30,147 nt of DNA from Streptomyces katrae (GCF_000717655.1 NZ_JNZY01000073.1:1-30147), one strand, 5' to 3'; shown: positions 1 through 8,269, counted from the stretch's first letter. Made by a program: numbers and translations. The notes: generated by a model not told the origin, from the letters alone.

Positions 1-142
1 CCTCCTGCTGCGCCACCTCGGCCACGAGACCCAGGCCGCCCGCATCGAGGACGCCGTCACCGCCGACCTCGCGGAGCGCGACGGAACCTTCCGCACCACC
101 GACCAGATCGGCGACGCGCTCGCCGCCCGAGTAGCCGGCTGA
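1..142 (+). CDS. leuB: 3-isopropylmalate dehydrogenase, C-terminal end (partial)
   Basis: The window opens inside a reading frame (codons from position 2) that ends at TGA 140-142. The last 46 residues include LRHLGHETQAARIEDAV and end in ALAARVAG. This matches the C-terminal helix region of actinobacterial LeuB, the NAD-dependent decarboxylating dehydrogenase of leucine synthesis. The active site lies upstream of the window, so the call rests on the tail and on the neighbour ilvE, which follows leuB in Streptomyces. A terminator hairpin follows closely, so ilvE probably has its own promoter. Confidence 0.8.
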   Translation, partial: LLLRHLGHETQAARIEDAVTADLAERDGTFRTTDQIGDALAARVAG

Positions 143-162
143 CCCGGCAGCTCCACCTCAGG

Positions 163-203
163 AAGCCGCCGGGTCGCGCGCACGACGCACCCGGCGGCTT
201 TTC
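163..203 (+). terminator. Rho-independent terminator after leuB
   Basis: Perfect inverted repeat AAGCCGCCGGGT (163-174) and ACCCGGCGGCTT (189-200), with a 14-nt loop and a TTTT run at 199-202. It lies 20 nt past the leuB stop. Confidence 0.85.
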
Positions 204-373
204 CTGTGCGGCCCCGGGTGCCACCATCTCCCCTGGGCCGCATTCACCCCGCTTCTCCGCAGGCACCTCGCGCGCGATAATCGAACGCGAGACCGCGGAA
301 TGCGGGAAGCCCGGACGTCCTAGTACGCCGTGAGCGCGGTCCGCCATACACAACCGGTGAAGGACAAGCACTC

Positions 374-1474
374 ATGACGACGCCCACGATCGAGCTCAAG
401 CCCTCCTCGAACCCGCTGTCCGATGCGGAGCGCGAGGCGATCCTGGCCAGCCCCGGCTTCGGCCGCCACTTCACCGACCACATGGTGACGATCAAGTGGA
501 CCGAGGGCCGCGGCTGGCACGACGCCGAACTGGTCCCGTACGCGCCGCTGTCGATGGACCCGGCGAACATGACCCTGCACTACGCGCAGACGATCTTCGA
601 GGGGCTCAAGGCCTACCGCCAGCCCGACGGCACCGTCGCCACGTTCCGCCCGCAGGCCAACGCCGAGCGCTTCCAGGCCTCCGCCCGCCGCATGGCGATG
701 CCGGAGCTGCCGGCCGACCTCTTCATCGAGGCCTGCGACGCGCTCATCAAGCAGGACGCCGCCTGGGTGCCCTCCTCCGGCGAGGCCTCGCTGTACCTGC
801 GGCCGTTCATGTTCGCGTCCGAGGTCGGTCTGGGCGTCCGCCCGGCCAACGAGTTCCTCTTCATGGTCATCGCCTCGCCCGCCGGTGCGTACTTCCCCGG
901 TGGCGTCCAGCCCGTCTCCGTCTGGCTCTCCGAGGAGTACGTCCGCGCCGTCAAGGGCGGTACGGGCGCGGCCAAGACCGGCGGCAACTACGCGGCCTCC
1001 CTCGTGGCGCAGGCCCAGGCCGCCGAGCACGGCTGCGACCAGGTCGTGTGGCTCGACGCCGTCGAGCACCGCTGGATCGAGGAGATGGGCGGCATGAACC
1101 TGTACTTCGTGTACGGCCAGGAGGACGGAACGCAGCGCATCGTCACGCCGGAGCTGACCGGTTCGCTCCTGCCGGGCATCACCCGCGACTCCCTCCTCAC
1201 CATCGCCCGCGACCTCGGCTACACCGCCGAGGAGGGACGTATCTCCACCGAGGACTGGAAGCGCGACAACGAGAACGGCACCCTGACCGAGGTGTTCGCC
1301 TGCGGCACCGCCGCCGTCATCACCCCGGTCGGTTCGGTCAAGTCCGAGCGCGCCAACTGGACCCAGGGTGACGGGCAGCCCGGCGAGGTCACCATGAAGC
1401 TCCGCAAGGCGCTGCTGGACCTCCAGACCGGCCACACCGCCGACACCCACGGCTGGATGCACCCGCTCGGCTAG
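374..1474 (+). CDS. ilvE: Branched-chain amino acid aminotransferase
   Basis: 366 residues, the usual length of the fold-type IV, class IV aminotransferase IlvE of actinobacteria. It transfers the amino group between glutamate and the 2-oxo acids of Leu, Ile and Val in the cytoplasm, using PLP. Seen in the sequence: the [13 protein letters not shown] motif near residue 75, the RPFMFASE stretch near 145, and the PLP lysine in [14 protein letters not shown] (Lys201). The region after [11 protein letters not shown] is the cofactor phosphate-binding half. The ATG at 374 has a GAAGGAC ribosome site about 8 nt upstream. The gene stands alone between two hairpin terminators, just after leuB. NdgR, encoded at the other end of the window, is a plausible regulator, but I could not identify a specific site in the 170 nt upstream. 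Confidence 0.96.
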   Translation: MTTPTIELKPSSNPLSDAEREAILASPGFGRHFTDHMVTIKWTEGRGWHDAELVPYAPLSMDPANMTLHYAQTIFEGLKAYRQPDGTVATFRPQANAERFQASARRMAMPELPADLFIEACDALIKQDAAWVPSSGEASLYLRPFMFASEVGLGVRPANEFLFMVIASPAGAYFPGGVQPVSVWLSEEYVRAVKGGTGAAKTGGNYAASLVAQAQAAEHGCDQVVWLDAVEHRWIEEMGGMNLYFVYGQEDGTQRIVTPELTGSLLPGITRDSLLTIARDLGYTAEEGRISTEDWKRDNENGTLTEVFACGTAAVITPVGSVKSERANWTQGDGQPGEVTMKLRKALLDLQTGHTADTHGWMHPLG

Positions 1475-1491
1475 GTCCGCAGCGCACCCGC

Positions 1492-1532
1492 CACGACGAG
1501 GTCCCGGCCGGGGAGGCCGGGGCCTCGTCGTG
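1492..1532 (+). terminator. Hairpin terminator after ilvE
   Basis: Long inverted repeat: CACGACGAGG and CCTCGTCGTG form the outer stem (1492-1501 and 1523-1532), continued inward by TCCCGGCC/GGCCGGG. It begins 17 nt after the ilvE stop. There is no clear T run, which is common for Streptomyces terminators. Confidence 0.75.
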
Positions 1533-1867
1533 CGTCCGGGACGCGGTCCGCCGGGCGGGGGCGGGCGGGCCCCGGTCCCCGCCCGTGCCACCCGTACGGG
1601 GGTACGCCGGCACGGTTGCGCACCCTCCGCCTGCCGGGGCGCGGGGGCCGCCGGGGCCCGTGCCCGCGGGGGTCGTGACCTCGCCCGCCGCTCCGTGGGG
1701 CCGCACGGGTCCGGTCCGTTCGGAGATGCGGTGGACGCACCGGCGTGCGACGTTGATCACGCCTGCCCATACGGCGCCGGACACCGGCTCCGGGTGGCGC
1801 GGTACGCCCCCAGCGGCGTGAATCTCTCGTGCGTCGGCCGCCCTGGCCGGCGGGAAGGCGGATCCCC
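1533..1867. other. Intergenic stretch without a supported gene
   Basis: 335 nt between the ilvE terminator and the lipoprotein. Short open frames exist on both strands, but none has a ribosome site together with a convincing protein. Apart from the GGGAAGGCGG ribosome site near its right end I see no distinct promoter or repeat. Confidence 0.5.
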
Positions 1868-2302
1868 ATGAAGCGGTTCGTTGCCTCCGGCCTGCTGTGC
1901 ACGGCCGTGGTACTCGGCGCCTCGGCATGCTCCAGCGACGACGACACGACGCCGCAGGAGGCAGCCTCCTCGGCCAGCGCCGCGCTGTGCACCAGCCTGG
2001 TCCAGTTGAAGTCGGACAACGCCGCACTCAAGGCGCTGAATCCGGCCACGGCCACCAAGGACCAGTTGAAGTCGGCGTACGACGCCGTCCAGGCCGACTG
2101 GAAGAAGGTCAAGGAGAACACGTCGGCATTGAAGTCGGCCGAGAAGGACGCCGTCACGACGGCCGCGGAGAACCTCAAGAAGGCCTACGAGGACCTGCCG
2201 GGCGACACCACGGGCAAGGACGCGATCACCCAGCTCCAGCCGCAGGTCCAGGCGCTGGACACCGCGGCCACCGAGGCGACGACCTCACAGAACTGCCGTT
2301 AG
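1868..2302 (+). CDS. Small secreted lipoprotein, function unknown
   Basis: 144 residues. The ATG at 1868 is chosen because it follows a GGGAAGGCGG ribosome site by about 7 nt and begins a typical lipoprotein signal: MKR, a hydrophobic stretch, then GASAC with the lipidated cysteine at residue 21. An upstream in-frame start would add a non-secretory leader. After the cysteine come an Asp/Thr/Ala/Ser linker and two or three Lys/Ala/Glu-rich helices (DQLKSAYDAV, ADWKKVKENTSALK, TAAENLKKAYEDL), suggesting a helical coiled-coil domain outside the membrane. Two further cysteines (in AALCTSL and near the end, QNCR) could pair. I do not recognise a named family. It converges on the permease gene through a shared hairpin. 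Confidence 0.8.
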   Translation: MKRFVASGLLCTAVVLGASACSSDDDTTPQEAASSASAALCTSLVQLKSDNAALKALNPATATKDQLKSAYDAVQADWKKVKENTSALKSAEKDAVTTAAENLKKAYEDLPGDTTGKDAITQLQPQVQALDTAATEATTSQNCR

Positions 2303-2323
2303 CGGGCGGTGGCGGCGACCGCC

Positions 2324-2359
2324 GCGCGGGCCCCGGGGGACGTCCCCCGGGGCCCGCGC
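2324..2359. terminator. Bidirectional hairpin between convergent genes
   Basis: Perfect 17-bp inverted repeat, 2324-2340 and 2343-2359, with a 2-nt loop. It lies between the lipoprotein stop and the permease stop, so it can end transcription from both sides. No T run. Confidence 0.75.
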
Positions 2360-2384
2360 GGTGCACCGGTCCCTGCGTCCGCCG

Positions 2385-3827
2385 TCAGTCGGCGGCCACC
2401 GCGAACCTGTCGGCCGGTGCGGCCGGGTCCGCGGTCTCGGCCGCGGCGGGGGAGCGGCGGGCGGTCAGGGCCGCGTAGAGCAGGCCGCCGGCCAGGCCGG
2501 AGAGGATGAAGGAGCAGTCGACGCCGCCGGTGAGGGCGAGCAGCGGGCCCTCGTAGAAGGGGGTGGTCACGGCGAGCAGGCCGACTCCGGCGCCGACGGC
2601 CCAGGAGACCGTGGCGGCGACGTTCCAGCCGGCCCGGTACCAGTAGATCCCGCCCACCGAGCGGCGGTTGAAGACCTGGAGGGCATCGGCGTCGTACTGC
2701 CCGCGGCAGCGGACGTAGCCGATCAGGGTGATCACGGCCCACGGGGTGCCGATCGCGGTCAGCAGCAGGACGAACGAGGTCATCGCGGACTGCACGTCCC
2801 ACTCGAAGGAGCCGATGAAGACGAACCCGGTGGCGACGCCCGCCGCGACCAGCGTGGCGTTGGCCCGGGTCGCCCTCGGCACGATGGCGTCGAGGTCGAG
2901 GCCCATGGAGTAGAGCATCAGCCCGGCGTTGCCCACCGAGCCGGCCGCCGCGGCGGCGAGCAGCGGGAGCAGGAACCAGAAGGGCGCGGCCTCGACGAGG
3001 GGCCCGGCGTAGTCGGCGCCGGCCTTCGCGGCGAGCGCGGTGTAGGTGCCGAACAGCTGCGGGATCAGCAGGCCGGCCAGCAGGCCGAGACAGGTGGCCC
3101 AGAACACCTTGCGGGAGCCGTGCTTGCGGGGGGAGATGTAGCGGGTGTAGTCGCCGAGCAGGGTGATGAAGGCGACGGGTCCGCTGAGTCCGGCGGCGAC
3201 GGCGGCGAGCAGCCAGGTCGGCCAGAAGGAGCCGAGCAGGTACGCGGTCTCCGGCGGCGCGGCGGTGGTGAAGCCGGGGGCGTAGGCGTAGATGCCGACG
3301 GCGAGCAGGACCACCATGCCGAGGGAGAGGATCTTGCTCATGCGCAGCAGGAGCCGGTAGCCGAAGACGGCCCCGACGACGGTACAGGCGGCCAGTACGC
3401 CGTACATCGCGGCCCGCGTGGCACCCGTGTCGGGCAGGCCGGCGAGCCGGGACAGCGTGCCGGCCATCACGTCACCGCCGATCCACAGGGTGAGCGCCGT
3501 GTAGCCCAGGGCGAGCAGCAGGCCGACCACCGAGCCGACGAGCCGGCCGCGGACGCCGAACTGGGCGCCGCTCGAGGTGGAGAGGTTGGTCGCCGTGCGC
3601 AGGGACACCAGCGCCAGCGGCGCGGTGAAGGCGATGCCGACGAGCGTGCCGGTCACGATGGCGGTGACCGAGGGCCACAGGCCCAGTCCGAAGGACGGGG
3701 GCAGCCAGCCGAACACGATCACGCCGAGGCAGAGGTTGGAGCCGAGCAGGATCGAGATCAGGTCACGGGGACCGCTCGTCCGCTCCTCCTCGGGGATGGT
3801 GTCGACTCCGCGCTGTTCGATGGGCAT
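2385..3827 (-). CDS. NCS1-family (cytosine/purine/hydantoin type) permease
   Basis: 480 residues and about twelve hydrophobic segments, typical of the nucleobase:cation symporter-1 family. Seen: the N-terminal GPRDLISILLGSNLCLGV segment, FGVRGRLVGSVVGLLLALGY, and GDYTRYISPRKHGSRKVF, the DYTRY-type motif found in cytosine permeases. The start is set at ATG 3827 because GGGAGT lies about 8 nt upstream; the longer frame to 3881 has no ribosome site and adds a non-conserved stretch. It is divergent from the urease-like operon across 157 nt rich in palindromes, so the two units are probably co-regulated. Substrate is not determined by the sequence. A small N-rich compound (nucleobase, allantoin, hydantoin or a ureido compound) would fit family and context. 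Confidence 0.9.
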   Translation of the reverse strand: MPIEQRGVDTIPEEERTSGPRDLISILLGSNLCLGVIVFGWLPPSFGLGLWPSVTAIVTGTLVGIAFTAPLALVSLRTATNLSTSSGAQFGVRGRLVGSVVGLLLALGYTALTLWIGGDVMAGTLSRLAGLPDTGATRAAMYGVLAACTVVGAVFGYRLLLRMSKILSLGMVVLLAVGIYAYAPGFTTAAPPETAYLLGSFWPTWLLAAVAAGLSGPVAFITLLGDYTRYISPRKHGSRKVFWATCLGLLAGLLIPQLFGTYTALAAKAGADYAGPLVEAAPFWFLLPLLAAAAAGSVGNAGLMLYSMGLDLDAIVPRATRANATLVAAGVATGFVFIGSFEWDVQSAMTSFVLLLTAIGTPWAVITLIGYVRCRGQYDADALQVFNRRSVGGIYWYRAGWNVAATVSWAVGAGVGLLAVTTPFYEGPLLALTGGVDCSFILSGLAGGLLYAALTARRSPAAAETADPAAPADRFAVAAD

Positions 3828-3870
3828 GGGGGGGACTCCCTTGGCAGGGCGGGGGGTGGTTCGCATTTGT

Positions 3871-3885
3871 TTGAGCGACACTCAA
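3871..3885. promoter_or_regulatory. Palindromic operator candidate, permease side
   Basis: TTGAG-cgaca-CTCAA, perfect 5-bp arms, 44 nt upstream of the permease start. Read on the - strand its core is GAGTGTCGCTC, which matches the core GAGTGATGCTC of the palindrome at 3938-3956 at 9 of 11 positions. Both may be bound by one regulator, for instance the TetR protein encoded at 7571. Confidence 0.55.
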
Positions 3886-3915
3886 TGTGGCCTAAGCCCA
3901 GGTCTCAGGTCAATG

Positions 3916-3936
3916 CTTCATTGCTGAGAAATGAAG
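3916..3936. promoter_or_regulatory. Inverted repeat in the divergent intergenic region
   Basis: CTTCATT-gctgaga-AATGAAG, perfect 7-bp arms, lying between the two related palindromes. It is AT-rich for this genome. It could be a binding site or part of the promoters; a -10/-35 pair could not be assigned with confidence. Confidence 0.4.
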
Positions 3937-3937
3937 A

Positions 3938-3956
3938 GTTAGAGTGATGCTCTAAC
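3938..3956. promoter_or_regulatory. Palindromic operator candidate, urease-operon side
   Basis: GTTAGAG-tgatg-CTCTAAC, perfect 7-bp arms, 28 nt upstream of the ureAB start. It shares the GAGTGnnGCTC core with the palindrome at 3871-3885. Confidence 0.6.
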
Positions 3957-3984
3957 CCATCGACTCAAAAGGTGGTGGATCGGC

Positions 3985-4710
3985 GTGCGGCTGACCCCTA
4001 CGGAGCGCGACCGGCTGCTGCTGCGCAGCGCGGCGGAACTGGCCAGGGCCCGGCGGGGCCGCGGACTGAAGCTCAACGTCCCGGAGGCCACCGCGATGAT
4101 CGCGGACACGGTCTGCGAGGCCGCGCGCGACGGCAAGCGGCTGGCGGAGGCCATCGAGGAGGCCCGCAGCGTGCTGGGCCCGGACGACGTGCTGCCCGGC
4201 GTGGCCGACGTGGTCACCGAGGTGCACGTGGAGGCCGTGTTCGACGACGGGTCCCGCCTCGCGGTGGTCCCGGCCCCGGTCCGGGGCGCGGTGCCGCTCG
4301 GCGAGGACGCCCCCGGAGCGGTCGTACCCGGTCCCGGCGCTCCCCAGCCGGAGCCGGCGTTGCACGTGCACGTGCGCAACACGGCCTCCGTGCCGGTGAG
4401 CGTCACGTCCCACTTCCACTTCTTCGAGGCCAACCCCCGCCTCGCATTCGACCGCGCCGCGGCCTACGGCATGCGGCTGTGCGTGCCCGCGGGCTCGTCC
4501 GTGCGGTTCGACCCGCACGGCGAGGCCGAGGTCGGGCTCGTCCCCATCGGCGGCGCCCGCATCGCGATCGGCTTCGCCGGTCTGGTCGACGGCCCCCTGG
4601 ACGCCCCCGGTGCCAAGGACGAGGCCCTGCGCCGCGCCGCGGCCTGCGGCTACCTCGGTACGGGGCTCGGTGACACGGCGGACGACTCGGCAGAGGGAGA
4701 GCAGGCGTGA
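3985..4710 (+). CDS. ureAB: Urease gamma-beta fusion subunit
   Basis: 241 residues joining two urease structural subunits. Residues 1-100 are the gamma domain (MRLTPTERDRLLL, LKLNVPEATAMIADTV, VLPGVADVVTEVHVEAVF). Residues from about 125 to 220 are the beta domain (VRNTASVPVSVTSHFHFFEAN, FDRAAAYGMRL, GGARIAIGFAGLVDG). The linker is Pro/Gly/Ala-rich. Such gamma-beta fusions are known in some bacteria. The subunit forms the structural frame around the nickel-bearing alpha subunit; it is not itself catalytic. The GTG at 3985 has AAAGGTGG about 10 nt upstream. Its stop overlaps the ureC start by 4 nt, so translation is probably coupled. No nickel-insertion genes (ureD, E, F, G) are in the window. 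Confidence 0.9.
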   Translation: MRLTPTERDRLLLRSAAELARARRGRGLKLNVPEATAMIADTVCEAARDGKRLAEAIEEARSVLGPDDVLPGVADVVTEVHVEAVFDDGSRLAVVPAPVRGAVPLGEDAPGAVVPGPGAPQPEPALHVHVRNTASVPVSVTSHFHFFEANPRLAFDRAAAYGMRLCVPAGSSVRFDPHGEAEVGLVPIGGARIAIGFAGLVDGPLDAPGAKDEALRRAAACGYLGTGLGDTADDSAEGEQA

Positions 4711-6440
4711 GCAAGCAGACCAGGCACAGCGACCACTGTGCGCCGGGCAGCCGGCACATCGACCCCCACGAGTACGCCTCCGTCTTCGGCCCCCGCGCCG
4801 GCGACCGCGTCCGGCTCGGCGACTGCGGGCTGACCGTCCGGGTCGAGTACGACGCGCAGAAGCCGGGCGACGAGTTCCTGGCCGGGTTCGGCAAGACCGC
4901 CCGCGACGGACTGCACCTGAAGGCCGCAGCCGTACGCGAGACCTGCGACGTCGTGATCAGCAACGTCCTGGTCATCGACGCCGTCCTCGGCATCCGCAAG
5001 GTCTCCGTCGGCATCCGCGAGGGCCGGATCCACGCGATCGGCCGGGCCGGCAACCCCGACACCCTCGACGGGGTGGACGTGGTCGTCGGCACGGGCACGA
5101 GCATCGTCTCCGGCGAGGGCCTGATCGCCACCGCCGGCGCCGTCGACACCCACGTCCACCTGCTGTCCCCGCGCGTCATGGAGGCCTCGCTCGCCGCGGG
5201 CGTCACCACGATCATCGGCCAGGAGTTCGGCCCGGTCTGGGGCGTCGGCGTCAACTCGCCCTGGGCCCTCAAGCACGCGTTCAACGCCTTCGACGCCTGG
5301 CCCGTCAACATCGGCTTCCTCGCCCGTGGTTCGTCCTCGGACGCCGCCCCGCTGGTCGAGGCGCTGGCCGAGGGCGGTGCGTCCGGGTTCAAGGTCCACG
5401 AGGACATGGGGGCGCACACCCGTGCCCTGGACACCGCGCTGCGGGTGGCGGAGGAGCACGACGTCCAGGTCGCCCTGCACAGCGACGGCCTCAACGAGTG
5501 CCTGTCCGTCGAGGACACCCTTCGCGTGCTGGACGGCCGGACCATCCACGCCTTCCACATCGAGGGCTGCGGCGGCGGACACGTCCCCAACGTGCTCAAG
5601 ATGGCCGGCGTGCCCAACGTCATCGGCTCCTCCACCAACCCCACCCTGCCCTTCGGCCGGGACGCCGTCGCCGAGCACTACGGCATGATCGTCTCCGTCC
5701 ACGACCTCAAGCCCGACCTCCCGGGCGACGCCGCCATGGCCCGCGACCGGATCCGCGCGGGCACGATGGGCGCCGAGGACGTGCTGCACGACCTGGGCGC
5801 CATCGGCATCACCTCCTCCGACGCCCAGGGCATGGGCCGCGCAGGCGAGACCATCCGCCGCACCTTCGCCATGGCCGCCAAGATGAAGGGCGAGCTGGGC
5901 CCGCTCGAAGGCGACGGCGAGGGCGACGACAACGCCCGCGTCCTGCGCTACATGGCCAAGCTGACCATCAACCCGGCCATCGCCCACGGCCTGGCCCACG
6001 AGATCGGCTCCATCGAGGTCGGCAAGCTCGCCGACATCGTGCTGTGGCGCCCCCAGTTCTTCGGCGCCAAGCCGCAGCTGGTCCTCAAGTCCGGCTTCCC
6101 CGCGTACGGGGTCACCGGCGACCCCAACGCGGCCACCGACACCTGCGAACCGCTGGTCCTCGGCCCGCAGTTCGGTTCGTACGGAGCCACCGCCGCCGAC
6201 ATCTCCGTCGCCTTCGTCTCGGCGGCCGCAGCGGCCCTCGGCAGCGACGAGATGCCGACCCGGCGCCGCCGGGTCGCCGTCCGCGGCACCCGCGGCATCG
6301 GCCCGGGGAACCTCCTCCTCAACTCCCGGGTGGGCGCGGTCGACGTGGACGCGCGCAGCGGGCTCGTCACCCTCGACGGCGACCCGCTTCGCTCCGAAGC
6401 GGCCGACTCGGTCTCCCTCAACCGCCTGTACTTCCTGTAA
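4707..6440 (+). CDS. ureC: Urease alpha subunit homologue, divergent
   Basis: 577 residues, close to the usual ~570. The metal site is complete: HVH (His149, His151), the lysine to be carbamylated in FKVHED (Lys229, with His231), His258 (VALHSD), His284 (HIEGCGGGH), the general acid His332 and Asp372 (SSDAQGMG). Metal-dependent amidohydrolase activity is therefore likely. The substrate pocket differs from classical ureases. The GGGTGPA...THATTCTPGPW stretch is replaced by GQEFGPVWGVGVNSPW, about five residues shorter. The flap VCHHL becomes SVHDL, so the flap cysteine is lost. The gene sits between ureAB and agmatine deiminase, with no maturation genes. A true urea hydrolase served by accessory proteins encoded elsewhere is possible. 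I favour a substituted-urea substrate such as N-carbamoylputrescine (inference). The GTG start overlaps ureAB and has GAGGGAGAGCAGG upstream. Confidence 0.85.
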   Translation: MSKQTRHSDHCAPGSRHIDPHEYASVFGPRAGDRVRLGDCGLTVRVEYDAQKPGDEFLAGFGKTARDGLHLKAAAVRETCDVVISNVLVIDAVLGIRKVSVGIREGRIHAIGRAGNPDTLDGVDVVVGTGTSIVSGEGLIATAGAVDTHVHLLSPRVMEASLAAGVTTIIGQEFGPVWGVGVNSPWALKHAFNAFDAWPVNIGFLARGSSSDAAPLVEALAEGGASGFKVHEDMGAHTRALDTALRVAEEHDVQVALHSDGLNECLSVEDTLRVLDGRTIHAFHIEGCGGGHVPNVLKMAGVPNVIGSSTNPTLPFGRDAVAEHYGMIVSVHDLKPDLPGDAAMARDRIRAGTMGAEDVLHDLGAIGITSSDAQGMGRAGETIRRTFAMAAKMKGELGPLEGDGEGDDNARVLRYMAKLTINPAIAHGLAHEIGSIEVGKLADIVLWRPQFFGAKPQLVLKSGFPAYGVTGDPNAATDTCEPLVLGPQFGSYGATAADISVAFVSAAAAALGSDEMPTRRRRVAVRGTRGIGPGNLLLNSRVGAVDVDARSGLVTLDGDPLRSEAADSVSLNRLYFL

Positions 6441-6474
6441 CCGGCACAGCTCGCAAACCGGCACAGCTTGTAAA
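6441..6474 (+). repeat. 17-nt tandem duplication between ureC and aguA
   Basis: Units 6441-6457 and 6458-6474 (both CCGGCACAGCTYGYAAA) match at 15 of 17 positions. They fill most of the 54-nt gap between ureC and aguA. It looks like a small slippage duplication; I see no function. Confidence 0.8.
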
Positions 6475-6494
6475 GCCCGTAAGGACCCCCTGCC

Positions 6495-7541
6495 ATGACT
6501 GCACAGCCCGACAAGCCCGCCGCCCACGGATTCCGGATGCCCGCCGAGTGGATGCCCCACGAGCGCACCTGGATGGCCTGGCCCAGCCCCAACCCGACCT
6601 TCACCAACGAGCAGGAGCTCGCCGAGGCCCGCGAGGCCTGGGGCGCCGTCGCCCGCGCGGTCCGCTCGTACGAGCCGGTGACCCTGGTCGTCTCGCCCGG
6701 TGACGCGGGGAGCGCCCGCGCGATCGTCGGCGACGGCGTACAGCTGGTGGAGCGCGAGCTCGACGACGCCTGGATGCGCGACATCGGCCCGACCTTCGTC
6801 ACCAACGGGGCCGGCGAGCTGGCCGCCGTGGACTGGACCTTCAACGGCTGGGGCGCCCAGGAGTGGGCCCGCTGGGAGCACGACTCCAAGATCGCCCGGC
6901 ACGTCTCCGACCTCGCCGGCACCCGTACGTACAGCACCCCGCTGGTCAACGAGGGCGGCGCCCTCCACGTCGACGGCGAGGGCACCGTGCTCCTCACCGA
7001 CACCGTGCAGCTCGGCGCCGGGCGCAACCCCGACTGGACCCGCCAGCAGGTAGAGGAGGAGATCCACGCCCACCTCGGCACCACCAAGGCGATCTGGCTC
7101 CCGTACGGCCTGGCCGGCGACTACGGCACCTACGGCACGCAGGGCCACGTCGACATCGTGGCCGCCTTCGCCCGCCCCGGCGTGGTGATGGTCCACACCC
7201 AGCCCGACCCCGCCCACCCGGACCACGAGCGCTGCAAGACCATCGCAGCCATCCTGCGCGCGTCCACCGACGCACGGGGCCGGCAGCTGGAGGTCGTGGA
7301 GATCCCGGCGCCGACCGTGCTGGAGGAGGACGGTGAGTGGGTGGACTACTCCTACATCAACCACTACCTGTGCAACGGCGGCGTCGTGCTGTGCTCCTTC
7401 GACGACCCGCGCGACGAGGAGGCCGCCGAGATCTTCCGCGGCCTGTTCCCCGAGCGGACCGTGACGCTGGTTGACGCACGTACGATTTTCGCCGGGGGTG
7501 GCGGTATCCACTGCATCACCCAGCAGCAGCCGAAGGTCTGA
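6495..7541 (+). CDS. aguA: Agmatine deiminase (agmatine iminohydrolase)
   Basis: 348 residues, a porphyromonas-type peptidyl-arginine deiminase (PPAD) fold protein. The known family reaction is agmatine + H2O to N-carbamoylputrescine + NH3 in the cytoplasm. Motifs seen: PAEWMPHERTWMAWP at the N-terminus, WMRDIGPTFV (Asp96), HVDGEGT (His158, Asp160), GHVD (His218, Asp220) and the terminal GGGGIHCITQQQP with the catalytic cysteine at residue 340. The start at 6495 has AAGGACC about 9 nt upstream. It is third in the ureAB-ureC-aguA-tetR operon. The usual partner AguB (N-carbamoylputrescine amidohydrolase, nitrilase family) is not present here, which leaves the adjacent urease-like protein as a candidate for the second step (inference). 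Confidence 0.93.
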   Translation: MTAQPDKPAAHGFRMPAEWMPHERTWMAWPSPNPTFTNEQELAEAREAWGAVARAVRSYEPVTLVVSPGDAGSARAIVGDGVQLVERELDDAWMRDIGPTFVTNGAGELAAVDWTFNGWGAQEWARWEHDSKIARHVSDLAGTRTYSTPLVNEGGALHVDGEGTVLLTDTVQLGAGRNPDWTRQQVEEEIHAHLGTTKAIWLPYGLAGDYGTYGTQGHVDIVAAFARPGVVMVHTQPDPAHPDHERCKTIAAILRASTDARGRQLEVVEIPAPTVLEEDGEWVDYSYINHYLCNGGVVLCSFDDPRDEEAAEIFRGLFPERTVTLVDARTIFAGGGGIHCITQQQPKV

Positions 7542-7570
7542 CCCGAGGCGGATCGACGAAGGAGTGGCCC

Positions 7571-8179
7571 ATGGCGGCGGGTGGAGTACGCGCGGTGCGG
7601 AAGAACGCGCCGCCGCGCGAGGACGTACTCGTCGCCGCCATGGCCACGATCGCCGAGCGCGGCCTGGAGGGCCTGACCATGGCCGGGCTGGGCCGCCAGG
7701 TCGGCATGAGCAGCGGTCACCTCCTCTACTACTTCGGCAGCAAGGACGAGCTCCTGCTGCAGACGCTGGAGTGGAGCGAGGCGGCCCTGGGCGCGAAGCG
7801 GCGGGCCCTGCTGTCCCGCCGCGGCCCGGCGCGCGAGCGCCTGCAGGCGTACGTGGACCTGTACGTGCCCGAGGAGGCCCGGGACCCGCACTGGACCCTG
7901 TGGCTGGAGGTCTGGAACCGCTCGCAGAACGCCGGCCCGCAGGAACGCGACCGCCAGGCCGCCATCGAGGGCGCCTGGCACCGCGACCTGGTCGCCCTGC
8001 TCGCCGAGGGCGTCTCCCGGGGGGAGTTCCGGCCCGTGGACCCCGACCGCTTCGGCGCCCGGCTGCGGGCCCTGCTCGACGGGTTCAGCATCCAGGTCGC
8101 CGTCGGCCTGCCCGGGATGGGGCGGGCGGACATCCTGGCCCACGTCTCGGAATTCCTCGACGAGTCTCTCGTATCGTGA
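7571..8179 (+). CDS. TetR-family transcriptional regulator
   Basis: 202 residues. The N-terminal TetR helix-turn-helix spans roughly residues 15-60, with LTMAGLGRQVGMSSGHLLYYF (recognition part at about 35-56) and SKDELLLQTL. The C-terminal ligand domain (TLWLEVWNRSQNAGPQERDR, LRALLDGFSIQVAVG) resembles the BetI-like TetR_C_6 type. The ATG at 7571 follows AAGGAG by about 7 nt and lies 29 nt after aguA, so it is probably the last gene of the operon. Such regulators usually repress their own operon and divergent neighbours. The paired palindromes at 3871 and 3938 are the best candidate sites. The ligand is unknown; a polyamine or ureido intermediate would fit. Confidence 0.93.
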   Translation: MAAGGVRAVRKNAPPREDVLVAAMATIAERGLEGLTMAGLGRQVGMSSGHLLYYFGSKDELLLQTLEWSEAALGAKRRALLSRRGPARERLQAYVDLYVPEEARDPHWTLWLEVWNRSQNAGPQERDRQAAIEGAWHRDLVALLAEGVSRGEFRPVDPDRFGARLRALLDGFSIQVAVGLPGMGRADILAHVSEFLDESLVS

Positions 8180-8269
8180 GACGCGCCGCTCTTGCGGTGA
8201 GACGGTATGACACACTGCGGATGTGCCTGCTCAGCTCATGATTATGGACAGCAGCGCGCCGGTCCGCAG

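Noticed and set aside
2361..3947. 528-codon + strand frame opposite the permease
   Set aside because: Glu/Gly/Arg-rich shadow without domains; the - strand encodes a twelve-segment permease.
4650..7511. 953-codon open frame on the - strand opposite ureC and aguA
   Set aside because: Low-complexity Gly/Val/Ala/Asp-rich shadow frame; the + strand has motif-complete ureC and aguA.
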